Below the pieces are notes generated by a model. The model was not told the origin of the DNA, did not search any database, and saw only the letters and a program-made list of their open reading frames with translations. A program made the position numbers and the translations under genes. This document shows positions 1-12,469 of a stretch of DNA of 64,000 nt, piece by piece. Position 1 is the stretch's first letter. Every line of letters starts with the position of its first letter. Source of the DNA: Elmis aenea (Eukaryota > Arthropoda > Insecta > Coleoptera > Elmidae); NCBI GenBank assembly GCA_947652605.1, contig OX393578.1:41049470-41113469 (forward strand). Reading direction: 5' to 3'.

Positions 1-182
1 TCAAATGTACCATATTATCAAATTTAGTGACATTCACATGCTATTTTTGTTTTGTGCTAATATATTTAATAACCAATATATTTAATTCATTGGTGAATTG
101 TTGTCAAAATGAAAAATGAAATATAATGATTAAGAATTTTAAAAAAATCAGTGCTAAATGGTGATGTTTAATTAATTATATA

Positions 183-900
183 CAGGTTGAGTCATTAGTG
201 CGGGATCGGTCGATTGTGGCTAAACGGTTTGAGATATGAAGTTGATTCAAATAAATGCTATTTTATACAGTTTTTTCTAAACAACACAATAAAAATATTT
301 TCAAATATACAGGGTGAGTCACCTTTCTGGAACTAATAGCAACTTTTATATTTCAAATACAACACCCAATTTATTTAATATTTTTGACCGCCTTAATATT
401 AGCTTTGCATTAATATAAAATACTACAGGTTTTTATACGGCGTTGTAAAAAAAAAAATTCTAAATTATTCAAGGCTTCAAGTCTTTATTTAAAAAATTCT
501 CCTAAAGTTATTTTGAAGTACAGAGTTGTAATTTGGTATGGACATGCAGAAAAAAATTCTCTGCTCGCTCGATATGAAAAAATTTGAATTACACATACAG
601 GGGTGTTTATAAATAGGTGGCAACATGATCTTCAAAAGCTCGGAACTAGATTTTTTCAAATGCAAACCCCTGTATTTTTTTTTATGTCATCGAATTCGTC
701 TTTAAAAGAGCTTTATATTTTGTTAAGTATGTCCTATACCCAAAACTCATACTTTTCGAGATATTCTACATTTTTCTTCAAATCGTTATTGAGCAATAGA
801 GTGCCGTGGAAATTGAAAAAACTGACTGTTCACTTCGCTAACGTCAAAAACTTGTCATTTATTTTTTGAATTATTGCATTTCCACAATGAATATTACTTT
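183..900. repeat. Cluster of CAGGGTG-type MITE ends
   Basis: Three sites in this stretch start like the CAGGGTG foldback family found throughout the window. They are TA-CAGGTTGAGTC near 185, TA-CAGGGTGAGTC at 310, and ACAGGGGTGTTTAT near 597. No matching opposite ends were found, so these appear to be overlapping or broken copies. An 88-codon open frame at 603-869 is low-complexity (Phe/Ser-rich) and shows no domain, so it is not called as a gene. Bases 1-182 hold nothing recognisable. Confidence 0.45.
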
Positions 901-1010
901 ACAAGAGCAAATTGATATGGTTTGTTCATCATTTCGTGTATTTAATTACTAATAGTAATACAATTTTGTTTTATTATAAATATTATACTGTATCTACTCA
1001 TATAATCTGT

Positions 1011-1138
1011 GATTTAAATTGATAATTTAAAAAAAAAATCACTTGATTTAAATCAATGATTTTTTTAAAAAAATCACTTGATTTAAATCATGGTTTAAAT
1101 CGTGATTTAAATCAATTGATTTAAATCTGCTCAACCCT
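1011..1138. mobile_element. hAT-type MITE remnant with GATTTAAATCA repeats
   Basis: The stretch is a run of imperfect repeats of GATTTAAATCAA, many of them mutually inverted, ending in GCTCAACCCTG. An internally palindromic TTTAAA body with a CAGGGTTG-like end (here on the reverse strand, ending at 1138) is typical of short non-autonomous hAT elements in arthropods. The opposite end is not clear, so the copy is probably truncated on the left. Nothing recognisable was seen in 1139-1619. Confidence 0.4.
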
Positions 1139-1619
1139 GCTTTAAAGTATTTAATAAGTCTTCAAAATTCATAATTGACACATCATCGCTTTTATTACAA
1201 CAGAACTTAATACAACTCTTAAAAGCAAATATTAAAAAAATCGATCCTATTTCAGATTTTAGTTACGTCTTCAGCCTTCGTTCTAGAATTATTAATTCGT
1301 GCTTTTAAAATTCTCTTTGCGACCCCAACAACACAAAAAAAATCTGAAAGCGTAGTTCTAGATGATCACAGACTGTAATTAATATTACCACTTAGATATT
1401 TAAAAATAAATTATTTACATCATTTTCTGGAAAAGCAAACTTAACTTAGACACAGGCATTGAGTAAGATTTTTATTTATTCTTGCTTACTTTTAAATGTT
1501 TAATTTATAGTTATTTAAGACTTTATATAGTTAATTTTGTGACAATAGTAGGGACTAGACAGGTCAGATTCGAAATTCACAGCTTGCAATTTATAAATAC
1601 TTCACGTTTTCTGTTCTTA

Positions 1620-2088
1620 CACAAATGAAATTACCTAAATCTTGTCCCAGAACACTATCGCCATAACTTTACGAGCAGATGTTGCATTGATTTTTTTTGC
1701 AATAGTAGATCCTGGATGTGTTCATATCATGGAGTCTCTTTTTCTTTCTGGGATATTGTGAAGGATCCATGTTTCATCCCCGTTGCCAATACCGTCTGGG
1801 AAGTCCGCTTCTTCTTGATAACGCAGCAGGTTGTTCAAGGACACACTCATTCGTTGTGCTTTGGGTTCAGATATCGAATAACTCCTCGCACTTCTACTCT
1901 GGAGGAATTTTCTATAAGACGCATTTTGCAAAGTGACTAACATAACCGTAACACACAAACTACCACTGCTACCCAGATTAAAAATCATTAAATTTTGCAA
2001 AGATAGATGATAACATGATCGATATCATAATTACATTTTTACTCGCATGGCAGCGCTCGTGTACCTTACTTTTAGAACCACCCTCGTA
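1620..2088 (-). pseudogene. mariner transposase fragment with one terminal repeat
   Basis: Read on the minus strand from about 2000, an open stretch of about 90 codons contains the mariner signature GDETWILHNIPERKRDSM, which holds the first catalytic Asp of the mariner DDD triad. Past a stop it continues as HPGSTIAKK and SARKVMAIVFWDK, the next conserved mariner blocks. The start of the protein is missing and there are in-frame stops, so it is dead. At 2061-2087 the reverse strand reads ACGAGGGTGGTTCTAAAAGT, which resembles a mariner terminal repeat and is followed by TA. Similar ends occur at 23656 and 24029. The left terminal repeat was not found. Confidence 0.6.
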
Positions 2089-3469
2089 TTAAAGTGGCAT
2101 TTTATTTTCCTAATTATCAAAATCTTAATATAGCAAAATTACTTATCTAACGCTGTAATTTCTGTTCACTTTGCATAAAATGTAATTTTTATATTTGTTT
2201 ATTTTTTTACTTTTGGTTATGTAAGCACTTTTACTACCAAGTTCCGACTATTCATAACTTTCTCTTGAGTGTTATTCTGATTTGTAATTTCGTTATAATT
2301 GAATCACATGTTACTCCACGATGATACGATTCAGGGTTGTTACGCAGCAATAATACATGGCATCGCCCCAAGGCAAATATTTCAGAAAACAGGGTTAACA
2401 GCCATTTAAACTTTGCACAATCAAGTTAAATTGCAATTTATAACGCTGTAATTTTCACAAAAACATTGTTAAACGTAGGCAAGCGAGTTAGTTCTTTGCC
2501 CTCCATCTACCCTGGTTCTTCTTTACACTTCCGAACTCGACGATGGAAAACATTCCCCCAACCAAATATTAAGTAAATATTTCTACAACGCCAGGCTGCT
2601 GCTGTCACATCAATTTTGTCGAGTATACAGACGTTCTCAAATCGCACAATATACAGTTCTGTGGCTCAAGATATACAATTTAAACGCTTTGTGTGGAAGA
2701 TACATAAGACGCGAAATGTTCAACATTATTCTTTTATGCTAAATAATTTTCGGCTGCTCTATCTATCTATACGTATACTCTTCATTGGTGTTGGGAGTGT
2801 CTGGCGCAAAGTAGCGTCATTTGTGTAATATACGTTTAGGGGCTTATCCCACGAATCGTTTCTATTAAGCTTGAACTAAATTAAAAAACGTAATTTTCAC
2901 AGGAACCCCCTAAACGCTTTTGAACATGAAGCATATATTAAATGTGAGACGATACATTATTTGCTTATAAATGAATTTTCGGTATATTTGGGTGCAAATT
3001 ATGTTTATTTCTTGCTAAGAAATCGCGTGTAGTAATTTTTCTACACCAAAAAGGCATCACACTAAGGTAAATGTAGAAACCATTAATTTAGCTCTCTTGG
3101 TCTCCACATTATTTGGTCCACCGCAACATACACATTAATCAATTAAACAGGCTTTGCATAAAGTCGATCTATCATGAAAACATACGATAAAAGATAACGT
3201 AAATCTCTGATGATTTGTTGTAGATATAATGGATGTCCTACAGATAGATTATTAAAATCTCGAATATCTCGTGTATATTTAAAGATAAATTTAAAATCCC
3301 TTCGGAGGGTGGACCCAATGAATGGGATGTTTAAAACCATCAATATCCAATAAAAGTTATCGCACGGTGCAATATGTTTAGGAAAATAGGAAACACTTCT
3401 TGACGAATACTTCGTTTGGTTTAGACTTTCAAGAAAACGACAATAAAAATTGCATTTCAGCTACAGCAG
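2089..3469. other. No recognisable feature
   Basis: This is AT-rich sequence with only short, low-complexity open frames on both strands. The frames at 2616-2828 (plus) and 3143-3343 (minus) have no recognisable motif. No inverted or tandem repeat of note was seen. Confidence 0.3.
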
Positions 3470-4000
3470 GACTGTATGTTCAAATGATCGAACGCTTTCT
3501 AATGCCTCAAATTACCGAGCGCCCAGTGATCAACAACAACATACGGTCCCAACAAGATTGAGCGACCACTCATAGGACATACGATGGAAATTTTACGCTT
3601 GTATCCATGGACGTCCGCAGAAAATTTTCCAGGGGGAGAGGCAAAGCATAGAGACAAATAATAATATATATAGATTTTAATTTAATTTTTGAATTTTTAT
3701 GATTTGTTTTTACAAGTACAATTTTTTACCCGATTTGCTCCCCTCCCCCTCCTCTGCGGACGCCCATGCTTGAATCCAAATCGCATCATCTCCAGGTGCG
3801 ACAATATCCATGGCTTGCGAGATCACCATTTCTGACATGATGCGATACTTGAAAGGCAAAGTCTTTAAAGACGCTCTCCCACAAGACATCTAGGAATACA
3901 AAATTTACCACAAAGTGTTTCAGATTCTGGTAGAAATGTTGCACCGTTTAGTTGGCGACTTACGGTATGAAGAATTTATGCAGCAAAAGGCTTACCTTAA
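3470..4000 (+). pseudogene. Degenerate Tc1/mariner-like transposase 3' part (tentative)
   Basis: Outside the inserted MITE at 3606-3768, short plus-strand stretches resemble the last third of an insect Tc1/mariner-like transposase. One is a QQD-like run followed by THRTYDGNFTL just before the MITE, and another is MMRYLKGKVFKDALPQDI after it. In that family this corresponds to the region around the third acidic residue (…FFLWGYLK…). Stops and shifts are frequent, so the sequence is old. Identification rests on weak motif resemblance only. Confidence 0.35.
3606..3768. mobile_element. Short hAT-like MITE (GGCGTCCGCAG ends)
   Basis: The inverted ends read CATGGACGTCCGCAGAAAAT on the left and, in reverse complement, CATGGGCGTCCGCAGAGGAG on the right. 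The copy is flanked by near-identical 8-bp duplications, CTTGTATC at 3598-3605 and CTTGAATC at 3769-3776. An 8-bp duplication fits the hAT superfamily. At 163 bp the element has no coding capacity. It sits inside the older transposase-like remnant. Confidence 0.65.
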
Positions 4001-4059
4001 GAATGTAGCATTCAAAATTTGAAAACTTTAAAGAACATCCTCTTAGACATAAAATATAA

Positions 4060-4492
4060 GTTACTTATTTTCAACTTGTGAGGCGCAAAATATCTGAAAG
4101 GAGGGCGCTAAGAAACTTGGAAATCAAAAGCAAAACTATTTATTCAAACAACAAAAAAACAATAACTTAAAATAGTTACATACTGAAAATGACAGCACAT
4201 ACATAGCTACGATAAGCCCAATAACTAGTGTAGGTACCGGATTTCAATGTGTTTTAAAGTTTACATTGCCAAATAAAGGTGCTAACAAAAACATTTTTAA
4301 AATAATATACTGAGTCCAAGAACGGTTGAGAAATAAAAGCAAATAGTGTTTTCGCCAGACAATAGGATTGGGAAGAGTGCATAATACAAATTGTTATGGA
4401 AAAGAAGGACCCAATAAAATTTCATATGGAAAAGGGTGGCGCAGTAATATATAGAAAAGGGGGACGCAAATATAAAAATTCTGAGAAACAGT
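4060..4492. mobile_element. Degenerate hAT-like copy, homologous to the element at 10986-12469
   Basis: The left part (GTGAGGCGCAAAATATCT, then AAGCAAAACTATTTATTCAA) and right part (GGTTGAGAAATAAA, then AAAAGGGGGACGC) align by eye with the outer parts of the element at 10986-12469. Where that element carries a 1.1 kb insertion, this copy reads straight through (TACGATAAGCCCAATAACTAG). It therefore acts as an empty-site relative. Its ends are eroded and no target duplication is obvious. Confidence 0.5.
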
Positions 4493-4824
4493 TATAGTTT
4501 CTAATAGCGGAAAAATTTGCATAAAATGGTATAAAAATATTTCAATACATGATGTATGTTAGAAAAACCATATTTAAGTATGTTTTCATATGACACTAGC
4601 ATGATTTAAAGTTAAAATTGGGTAGGAAATGTTTTTATCTTTACATACTTTTTATAATATTCCATTTAAATGTCGTATCAGTAAATCATAAAAGCAATCT
4701 TTTTGCATAAGTAACATTTAACAGGAGATTTTTATAACTAAAAGTCGATCTCAATACTTTAACTCATTTGGCTTTAAAAATTAAATCATATTTGCTCAGA
4801 TTTGCTCTCATTTAGACATATAAG

Positions 4825-5968
4825 CAGGGACTGAGAACGGAACGAAAACGAAAACGTTAAACGAAATTAACCGAAATTTATTGCAAGAACGAAAACGAAA
4901 TAAATATTTTCCAAAACCGGTTTTAACCGGTTTTAACCGGTTTTATCACCATTTAAATTTTATTTGTTAAACACAAACGCGAATTCAGCTTCTATGCTGG
5001 GGAGACTCCACGAGGCAGTAAAAAATCTCACTTGAAATAAGTGAGCTTCACTTTTCTCCATATATTTACGTGAATATGTATAAACAATTTATTGTTTATA
5101 CTTGCAATTTCGTGTAACACAAGAAGCAGTACTGATATTCTCTGTACACTTGATTGGATATATATTATTAATGTGTATGTTTTATTTGCGTTTATAGAGT
5201 TAATAAAAGTAAAATTTACTCTTACTTCGAAAAGGACTAATGTAAAAGAAGATTTATTGTCTGATGTGTTGTAAGATTGAATGGATTGTGAAAATGTATA
5301 TTGTGCAGTATGTAGAAACTATTAAGTTAAAGTATATTTCTAGTTAATTTTTTATATATTATTAATGTGTATGTTTTATTTGCGTTTAGAGTTAATATAA
5401 GTTTTCTTCTAATATCTTTTTTATTTATAACATTCATGGGAACATTTAGTGAACTATCCACGTGAATTAACTCGGTTGTCTTTTTAAATAATTACAGCAG
5501 GATCTAATTTAATTCAAATTCATAGAGTTTTAGTACTAAAACAAACTTAAAACAGCACTGCTACATTTTTACATTTTTAAATAAAAATCGTATGTACAAT
5601 TTAAACTAATCAAGTTGTATTTTTGCACCTTACGGGTGTTATACTAAATAAAATGGTTAAATGTTAATGTGTTTCACGATTTGGTAAATTTAATATGGCG
5701 GCGGTTCGCCAGTCTAAAATATGCTGTCCGTGAGCATCAAAACCCATTGTCATCGTTTATATTTCAGTGGAAACGCAAATATTGTTATCGTATTTATAGA
5801 GGGTTGTAGTGACTTGAAAAAAAAAATTAAAGTCATCGATTTTTTGACGACAAAAAATATTGTAAAACCGGTTTTAACCGTTATTATTTCAGTTCACGAA
5901 AACGAAAAAGGAATGTTTTCGGTTAGAACGAAAAGAACGAAAACGATATATTTCGTTTTTAGTCCCTG
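4825..5968. mobile_element. hAT non-autonomous element, copy 1
   Basis: The ends are CAGGGACTGAGAACGGAACG on the left and, in reverse complement, CAGGGACTAAAAACG on the right. A perfect 8-bp target duplication CATATAAG lies at 4817-4824 and 5969-5976, which is diagnostic of hAT-type insertion. The subterminal parts are rich in GAAAACGAAA and AACCGGTTTTAACC motifs, which may be transposase binding sites (inference). No transposase frame is present; the short frames at 5092-5274 and 5721-5975 have no motif. A second copy in opposite orientation lies at 40345-41512. Confidence 0.85.
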
Positions 5969-6387
5969 CATATAAGCATATTGTTATCGGAAAAAAAATT
6001 AAAATGTTTACAAGACTAGAAAGATAACTTTATAACCTTATATTGTGTAAAACATTCTAGTACTATTTTAAAAGCAAAAATGTGTTTTATAGGTACATTA
6101 CCAAAAGTTTTCATTTAGTTTTGTTATTGTATGCGGTTTTCTCCACATCTTTTCTGTCATTAAAATATTGTGTGGTTAACAGTCCTTAGTTTTAGTTTAA
6201 GTATAATATTCCGTTAGCTAGTTTTACTCATCATCATCTATGGTTACGAAATTTTAGGATTGCGCTTCATTTGCTGTTGTTAACAGAGCTACAAATTACA
6301 TCGAATTTTGAAGCGGTTCTGTTTGCGGTACGATGCAATATTTGTACCAGCAATTCAGTTTCTAAGACGAATCCATTTACTTAAAAG

Positions 6388-6785
6388 CAGGGCATGAAAC
6401 CGGTTTAAAAAACCGGTTAACCTTTATTTTTTGTCCAAAATTGTGATTTTTAACCGAAACCGAAACCGTTATTTTTAAAGGCAAAAAAAACGGTAACCTT
6501 TAACCAAAATAATAAAAAACCGGTTTTTTAAACATCTCTTTTTAATAAAAATTATTTTGAAAAAATACAAAATCTGTATTAAATGTGATTAGTCTACCAA
6601 CAGTAATTACTGAATGCTTGATTGTACATATATTATAAAATTATAAATAGATAATATCTTTTTATAATTTGCATTCCAAATCTGAATAATGTTAAAAACC
6701 GGTTTTTCAACAAAAACCGTTATAAAAATAAAGTTCTTAAATTCGGTTAACCGTTAACCAAAATTTTTTTCGGTTTCTAGCCCTG
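6388..6785. mobile_element. hAT MITE with CCGGTT/GGTTAACC repeats, copy A
   Basis: The element begins CAGGGCATGAAACCGGTT and ends GGTTTCTAGCCCTG. It is bounded by a perfect 8-bp duplication CTTAAAAG at 6380-6387 and 6786-6793. Subterminal repeats of ACCGGTTTTT and GGTTAACC occur on both sides. The 398-bp body is non-coding. The element at 24676-24936 has the same ends and internal motifs, so the two belong to one family. Confidence 0.82.
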
Positions 6786-6909
6786 CTTAAAAGCAGTTGC
6801 GTTTAAATATGTAAGAAAATTATAAAAAATAAATATCTTCCATTGAATTTCAAATAAATTTCAGAGCACATATAGGTACATTATCCAATAAAGTTTTACG
6901 TACAATATA

Positions 6910-7705
6910 CAGGGTGTCCCAGATTACATTTCCAGCATTGGGATCTCGTTTATTATAGGAGATACAGGTTTTTTAAATTATATTAATTATTCCTGACAAG
7001 GGAGGGTCACGATACGTTGTCGCTAGAATTTGATTAAGGCCGTGTTTATTGCATCAAGGACATCAAAACTAAATGTTTTCCAGAGTTATACGTGCCACTG
7101 GCTATTTTTTTCGGAAAAATAGGGGACAAACTGAAAAATTGGTATGAAAAGATCATTTTTGCGATCGTGTTGGCAATGAAACCGTCAGAGACAAAATCGA
7201 AATTCTTCTATTTACCAATGCGCGCATCCTTTACAAGCAGAATGGTGCAAAGTTTTTGAAAAAAATCATGAACGGTTCCAAAGAAAAACGTCAAAAACGA
7301 AACCCCTGCATAAGTGCTATGATTTGAGAAGTTGTGGTATATCAGTATAACTATATCTATGCGACTTGCATAGGCGTTTAACATAGGGAAAACCGTTTTT
7401 ACAAAGGCCTCGTTTTTCGCGTTTTTCTCCGGAACCGTTTAAGATTGTTTCAAAAATTTTGCACCATTTTACTTGCAAAGGATGCGCGCATTGGTAAATA
7501 GAAAAATTTCGATTTCATCTCAGACGATTTCATGGCCAACGCGATCGCAAAAATGACCTTTTTATACCAATTTTTCAGTTTTTCCCCAATTTTTTCGAAG
7601 AAGATGGCCAGTGGCACGTATAACATTTAGTTTTGATTTCCTTGATGCAATAAACACAGCCTTAATCAAATTCTAGCGACAAGGTATCGTGAACTTCCCT
7701 GGTGA
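6910..7705. mobile_element. CAGGGTG foldback element with ~310-bp arms
   Basis: A TA-CAGGGTGTCCC end at 6908 is followed by a long inverted repeat. Bases about 7000-7310 pair with about 7396-7705 at high identity; for example GATGCGCGCAT…TTTACCAATG and GTTATACGTGCCACTGGC occur in both arms. The spacer is about 85 bp. The right CAGGGTG end is missing, so the copy is truncated or the arms derive from an internal segment. No coding frame of note. A transcript through it would fold into a long hairpin. Confidence 0.7.
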
Positions 7706-10700
7706 GTATGAGAGGAGCTACAATCAATTTTTAAATGTACAAAATTGCTCGTGCTTCAAAAGTTATAGGTAGCAAAAAATATGAAAATGACGAATTTCGT
7801 TTTTCTCTCATAACTTTTTTGTCTTTTTTGTCATTAAATCAATTTCATTTGTACCTTCTGAAAGTACTTTTTTTTTATGTAGAATGTAACTATTATCTTA
7901 GACTTTTTTTATCACCTTTCATTTTTGAGATATTACCCCTAACTTCATTTTTTCTTATGGGCCGTCAAGTTGACTTTGTAATAGTTAAATGTGTTTTTTT
8001 CTCCTGTTTCTAACGATAAACCTTTTGTTATATCTGTTTTTATAATTAATTTGGAAAATCAAGAAAAACCGAATTTTATCGATATTATTCTAAGTTAATA
8101 TATCGAAAATATTTTATTTAAAGATCTATTGTAATTTAAAAAATGTGATTTTTAATTTAAAAAATGTAGGGCAAATTAATGAAATACAAATTCATAGCGG
8201 AGTTAATATTTATTTTAAAATATTATTCCATTACTTTTTATCAGAGTTAAAAACGTTTAAGTTTTTAACAAAAGTTTTTAACTTAATGGAAACTATGTCG
8301 GTATTATATTCAGAAATGATATAACATTTCCACCGATTCCAATAAAACTTATAGTTGAGTTTATGGTTCATGAAATTAAAGTGTCGATTCGATTTTCATA
8401 TACATACATGGCAGTTCTACACAGTTCGGTTCGCATTTTTGCTGGTTATGTTAACAATGCAAAGCGTAAAATAAAGCATCAACGTTTTGTTAACATCACA
8501 TCGTTTGTTAATTGAGTCGAAAGTATTACTTCTGCTAAAATAAATGTTGATTTTATCGTCCACCTCCAGTTATAAAATAAAAGAAAAGCTAAATGCATGG
8601 AAATTAACTTCACCTACATTGTGCAATGTAATCACCGAAAGTTGCTAACACTATTTTTAAAACTTTGCAGACCATAATCTAAACACACGAAGGTTTTGGT
8701 TTTATAAAAGTTAATGGTACTTTACCTCTATCAAATAAATTAAATGCAAACGACAGTTTTAAACCCTTGAGAGCAATCGCACAATCCTTGTACAGCTTGA
8801 GTGTAGCCTGTATATGTCCTGTATATAAAATTATACCCTAACCATACAGCTGTCATTTAAACTTAGCCTAAAATGCAAATATGTCGTACATCATCTAAAT
8901 ATTAGCATATTACAGCCATTAGTAAGAGTATTATATAGCCACCACGACATTAATTAATGAATATTCTAATGAAAATATTTGGTTTCGTCCGTTTTTCTTT
9001 TATCTATCAGTATAATGTATAGGTATAAGACATTATAAAAAATAAATTAAATCAAAGCTATGGGTATTAAAGTAATTATGTTTTTCATATGTTATTTTTA
9101 AAAGTTTATCACTGCGTTCGAATATCACAAATTTTAACTTTTAAATAGCTAAAGCCTAAAATAGGATCCAAGCATTTTGAGGATCGGATTTACATGTAAA
9201 CTAAACTCGAGACAAGATGTCTTTTAACTATTTACTTATATATACCGGGAAATCCAAAATATTTTCTCACTATTACAATCTTGTTAACAAAAACATTTCT
9301 ATAGTGAGTAATATGATTTAAACTGTGTAGAAAATTAAGTTGATTTCACATCTGTTTATAAAATTGAGATAATCCGATCGTTCAGGAAAAAAAAATCACC
9401 AGCAACGCCCATTTTCAACTTTCTGTGATCTATTTGTTGGAATAGATTTAAGAAAATGTGCACTCTAATGTTATGGAATGCAAGGAATCGAATGGTGGCA
9501 TTAATTGTTGATATTCTTCAAACGTTTCTAAGGCGATAGTCAACTTTTTTTATTTTTTACAGCTTCTAAATTGGACATCCAAACCAATACATAAAAATTA
9601 TATTGTTGACTACAAACATTATCACACGATAGTTTGTAAATACCAACATAGTCAATAATTATTAAAAAAATAAGGTTATTAATCGCGCGAAAGTTTAAAG
9701 GTGCATCAATAAATAAATGTTATTGTTCCATTTCTCGCATTAAATAAAATTTAAATAACTATATTGGCCAAATTTTACAAAAATCAAAAAAGGTGGTAAA
9801 GAATTTGTTTTGGATTTATCACAACTTCCCTTATGGTAGTTTCTGAAATTTCAAAACATTGAAACCCTGTGAAACACATTTATCGACGTTCAGCACAATT
9901 TTGTTAAAATTTAAATCTTAATATTTTTCTTACTCAACATTTGAATGAAAGAATATTTCATGTGTTCAGAATAAAACAAATATTCACAAAGCGTACGCAT
10001 TCAAGATAATTTGGCAACATATTTTATTTTGCTAATATAATACTTCTTATAACAAATAAATGTATTTTTTTAAAACGTAGTGACATGTTTTAATGTCTGG
10101 CATTAAATACAGCTCTAATTGCAAAGTTTATAATTACGTTTTACTCTTAAAACGTGACTAGTAAAACCACGAGTATCGTATATTTAACTGACAATTACAA
10201 AAACAGAATGCACAGTTATAATCAAATACGTGTATTTAACGTAAAATTTAATGTAGCAGTGTTAAAACAAGTACATTAGTAGTGAATTTTTAAAAATATA
10301 CTCATTATAGAAAAATCTTTGTCTGTTTCATGTCGTAATACAGTTATTTTTGGTTCAAATTGTGATTAATTTGAATGAATTATAGTAAAAAGAGATTAAT
10401 AGGAATCCTCACACATAATTTTACTTACTATTGAGACAAAGCAAATTATAATTTACTACGTTGGGTACATGTGGTAGTTTAGTATGCAGACAATTTGATA
10501 CTTGCAATGGAGTAAATGCAGCAATTTGCCCTAAATTACCATCTCGATTATCTCATTTGTTGTAATAAATAACTCCAACACAACTTGTACACAATTAAAT
10601 GGAGTAAAACGGTTTATACAAAGACTTTTATGTAAATTCGAAGTGATGTTGATTTATTTTAGAATTAAGTTCATAAAATTTTTCCTAAACTGCACTAATA

Positions 10701-10977
10701 AATTTCACTTTAATTTAAATAAACTAATGTGTTTTTTTTTCCCAGGTAAACATTCATCTCGGATAATGCGAAACCTCGGTTGATCGAGTCTCGTTGCATT
10801 GCAACTGTACTGTATGTATACTTAAATATATTTAATCAAACCCCACTTATATTAAACTTTCACACACACAAATCATGAGTTATGAAATGCATCCAAAGGT
10901 TTCGACCCTGAAAAGATATTAATTTTCCTTTATTTTAGTACTTATAACAATCACTGCTATCAAATAAAAATTTCATT
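7706..10977. other. No recognisable gene; AT-rich
   Basis: This is low-complexity AT-rich DNA with no convincing frame (the 92-codon frame at 7735-8013 is Phe-rich and lacks motifs). The only recurring piece noted is GCGATAGTCAACTTTTTTTA at about 9533. It recurs near 13567, and in diverged form near 37077 and (reverse strand) 19015, suggesting fragments of one old repeat. Confidence 0.3.
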
Positions 10978-10985
10978 TTGTAATG

Positions 10986-12469
10986 CAGTGATTCTCAACC
11001 TGAGGAGCACACCTCCCTATGGGGAGGAGCGAAATATCTAATTGTAATAGGAGGCGAGAAGAGAAGTGGAACTCAAAGGCAAAACTGTTTATTCAACAAT
11101 AAAAATTGCAATAATATTAAATACATAATAAAAATGATAGCAGTCACTCATACGATAGATTCTTAGTAGGGTTTTGCAATTTCACCGACTTTTGCTATTA
11201 CTGGAAAATGGTTAAAAAAAATCTTTGACCGTCAAACAGGTAATTACCGGTAAATCTCAACACATTGAACTTTTTTTATTTAATCATTAAATAACATATT
11301 TGGCCGATAAAGAATAAGTAATATTAAGAAATTAGAATGTTATTAAATGCTTTTTAAGGTACTCGCTTTTAAGAAAACAGTCAAATAAATAAAATCTATT
11401 TTTTTCGAAATTTATTTTAAGTAAAGTAAGAAATTTAAAATGCATAATATAAAAAAAGGTAATCTCTACTTTTATAATAATAATACAGAGTAGTCCAAAA
11501 GTATGAAAACGCTGCTGTAACGGCGTAAATACAAGTTTATGAAAAAATGTTTTGTTTAAAAAGTTTATGGCAAAAGTGTGCAACTGACCGGCGATCGTCA
11601 TTTTTTTTAAAAGGCAACTAATGTTATTTTTTTACTTTAACTGGTAGAGATTTTTTTTTAACGATATACAAATTTTCTTGGTGTTACATCAGAATTTTTT
11701 TCCACAATATCGTTATATTTGACGAAAATACACGGTCGTTGTAGTAATTGACAATTTATAACTTGAGTAATTACTTTTATTATTTTTCGAAGAAAAACGA
11801 TTATTTTGTGAGTACCTATTAAATTTGTCGAATTGTTTATCTGAAAGAGTATTCAAAGCGTCTCAATGAATGCTCACAAAGCAGAGGATTTTTACCGAAA
11901 AATAATAAAACCCAATTGGACAAGTTATAAACTGTCAATTACTGTAGCGATTGTGTTTTGTTTTGTCAAATACAATGATTTTGTGAATAAAAATATTTTG
12001 AAACTCATTTTTCTTCCATTTTTTTTATGTAAACTAAGAAATCTATATATATGATTGAAACGAAAAAATCTCTATCAATTTAATCAAAAAAATATAGGTC
12101 GCCATTTAAAAAAAAACATGATCGCCTGTCGGTTGCACACGGTTGGCCGAAAAAACAACTGTAGTACGCAAGTACGTTAAAATGCAGCTAACAATTAGCC
12201 ATTTTATAAAGAATATATGTTCATAAAACATTGCAATCCCTAGTTCTTAGTGCGCGTAATAGCTAGTGTCCCGGATTTATTGTACTTTTAAATTTACATT
12301 GGCTAAAAAACTACTAATATCCACTTTAAAAATAAAACACTTTGTCAAAAGACGGTTGAGAAATAAATATAAATATAATCTTTAGGCAGGACAAAAGAAC
12401 TGGAAGGAGGCGCAATAAAATTTGATGTAGAAAAGGGGGCCATACATACAAAAAGGTTGAGAGACGCTG
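10986..12469. mobile_element. hAT-like element interrupted by a second element
   Basis: The ends read CAGTGATTCTCAACCTGAGG on the left and, in reverse complement, CAGCGTCTCTCAACCTTTT on the right. This is the CAGTG-TTCTCAA terminus common among hAT elements. Flanks TTGTAATG (10978-10985) and GTGTAATG (12470-12477) agree at seven of eight bases. The outer sequence matches the copy at 4060-4492. The centre is occupied by a separate inserted element (11167-12242). No transposase remains. Confidence 0.65.
11167..12242. mobile_element. Nested hAT-like element inside 10986-12469
   Basis: The left end TAGGGTTTTGCAAT and the reverse complement of the right end TAGGGATTGCAAT form a terminal inverted repeat. 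The flanks ATTCTTAG (11159-11166) and GTTCTTAG (12243-12250) agree at seven of eight bases, as expected for an hAT-type target duplication. The homologous copy at 4060-4492 lacks this block, which independently supports it as an insertion. The body is non-coding; the 89-codon minus frame at 11332-11601 and the 62-codon plus frame at 11866-12054 have no motif. Confidence 0.6.

Noticed and set aside
603..869. 88-codon plus frame
   Set aside because: Phe/Ser-rich chance frame in repeat DNA, with no domain or context.
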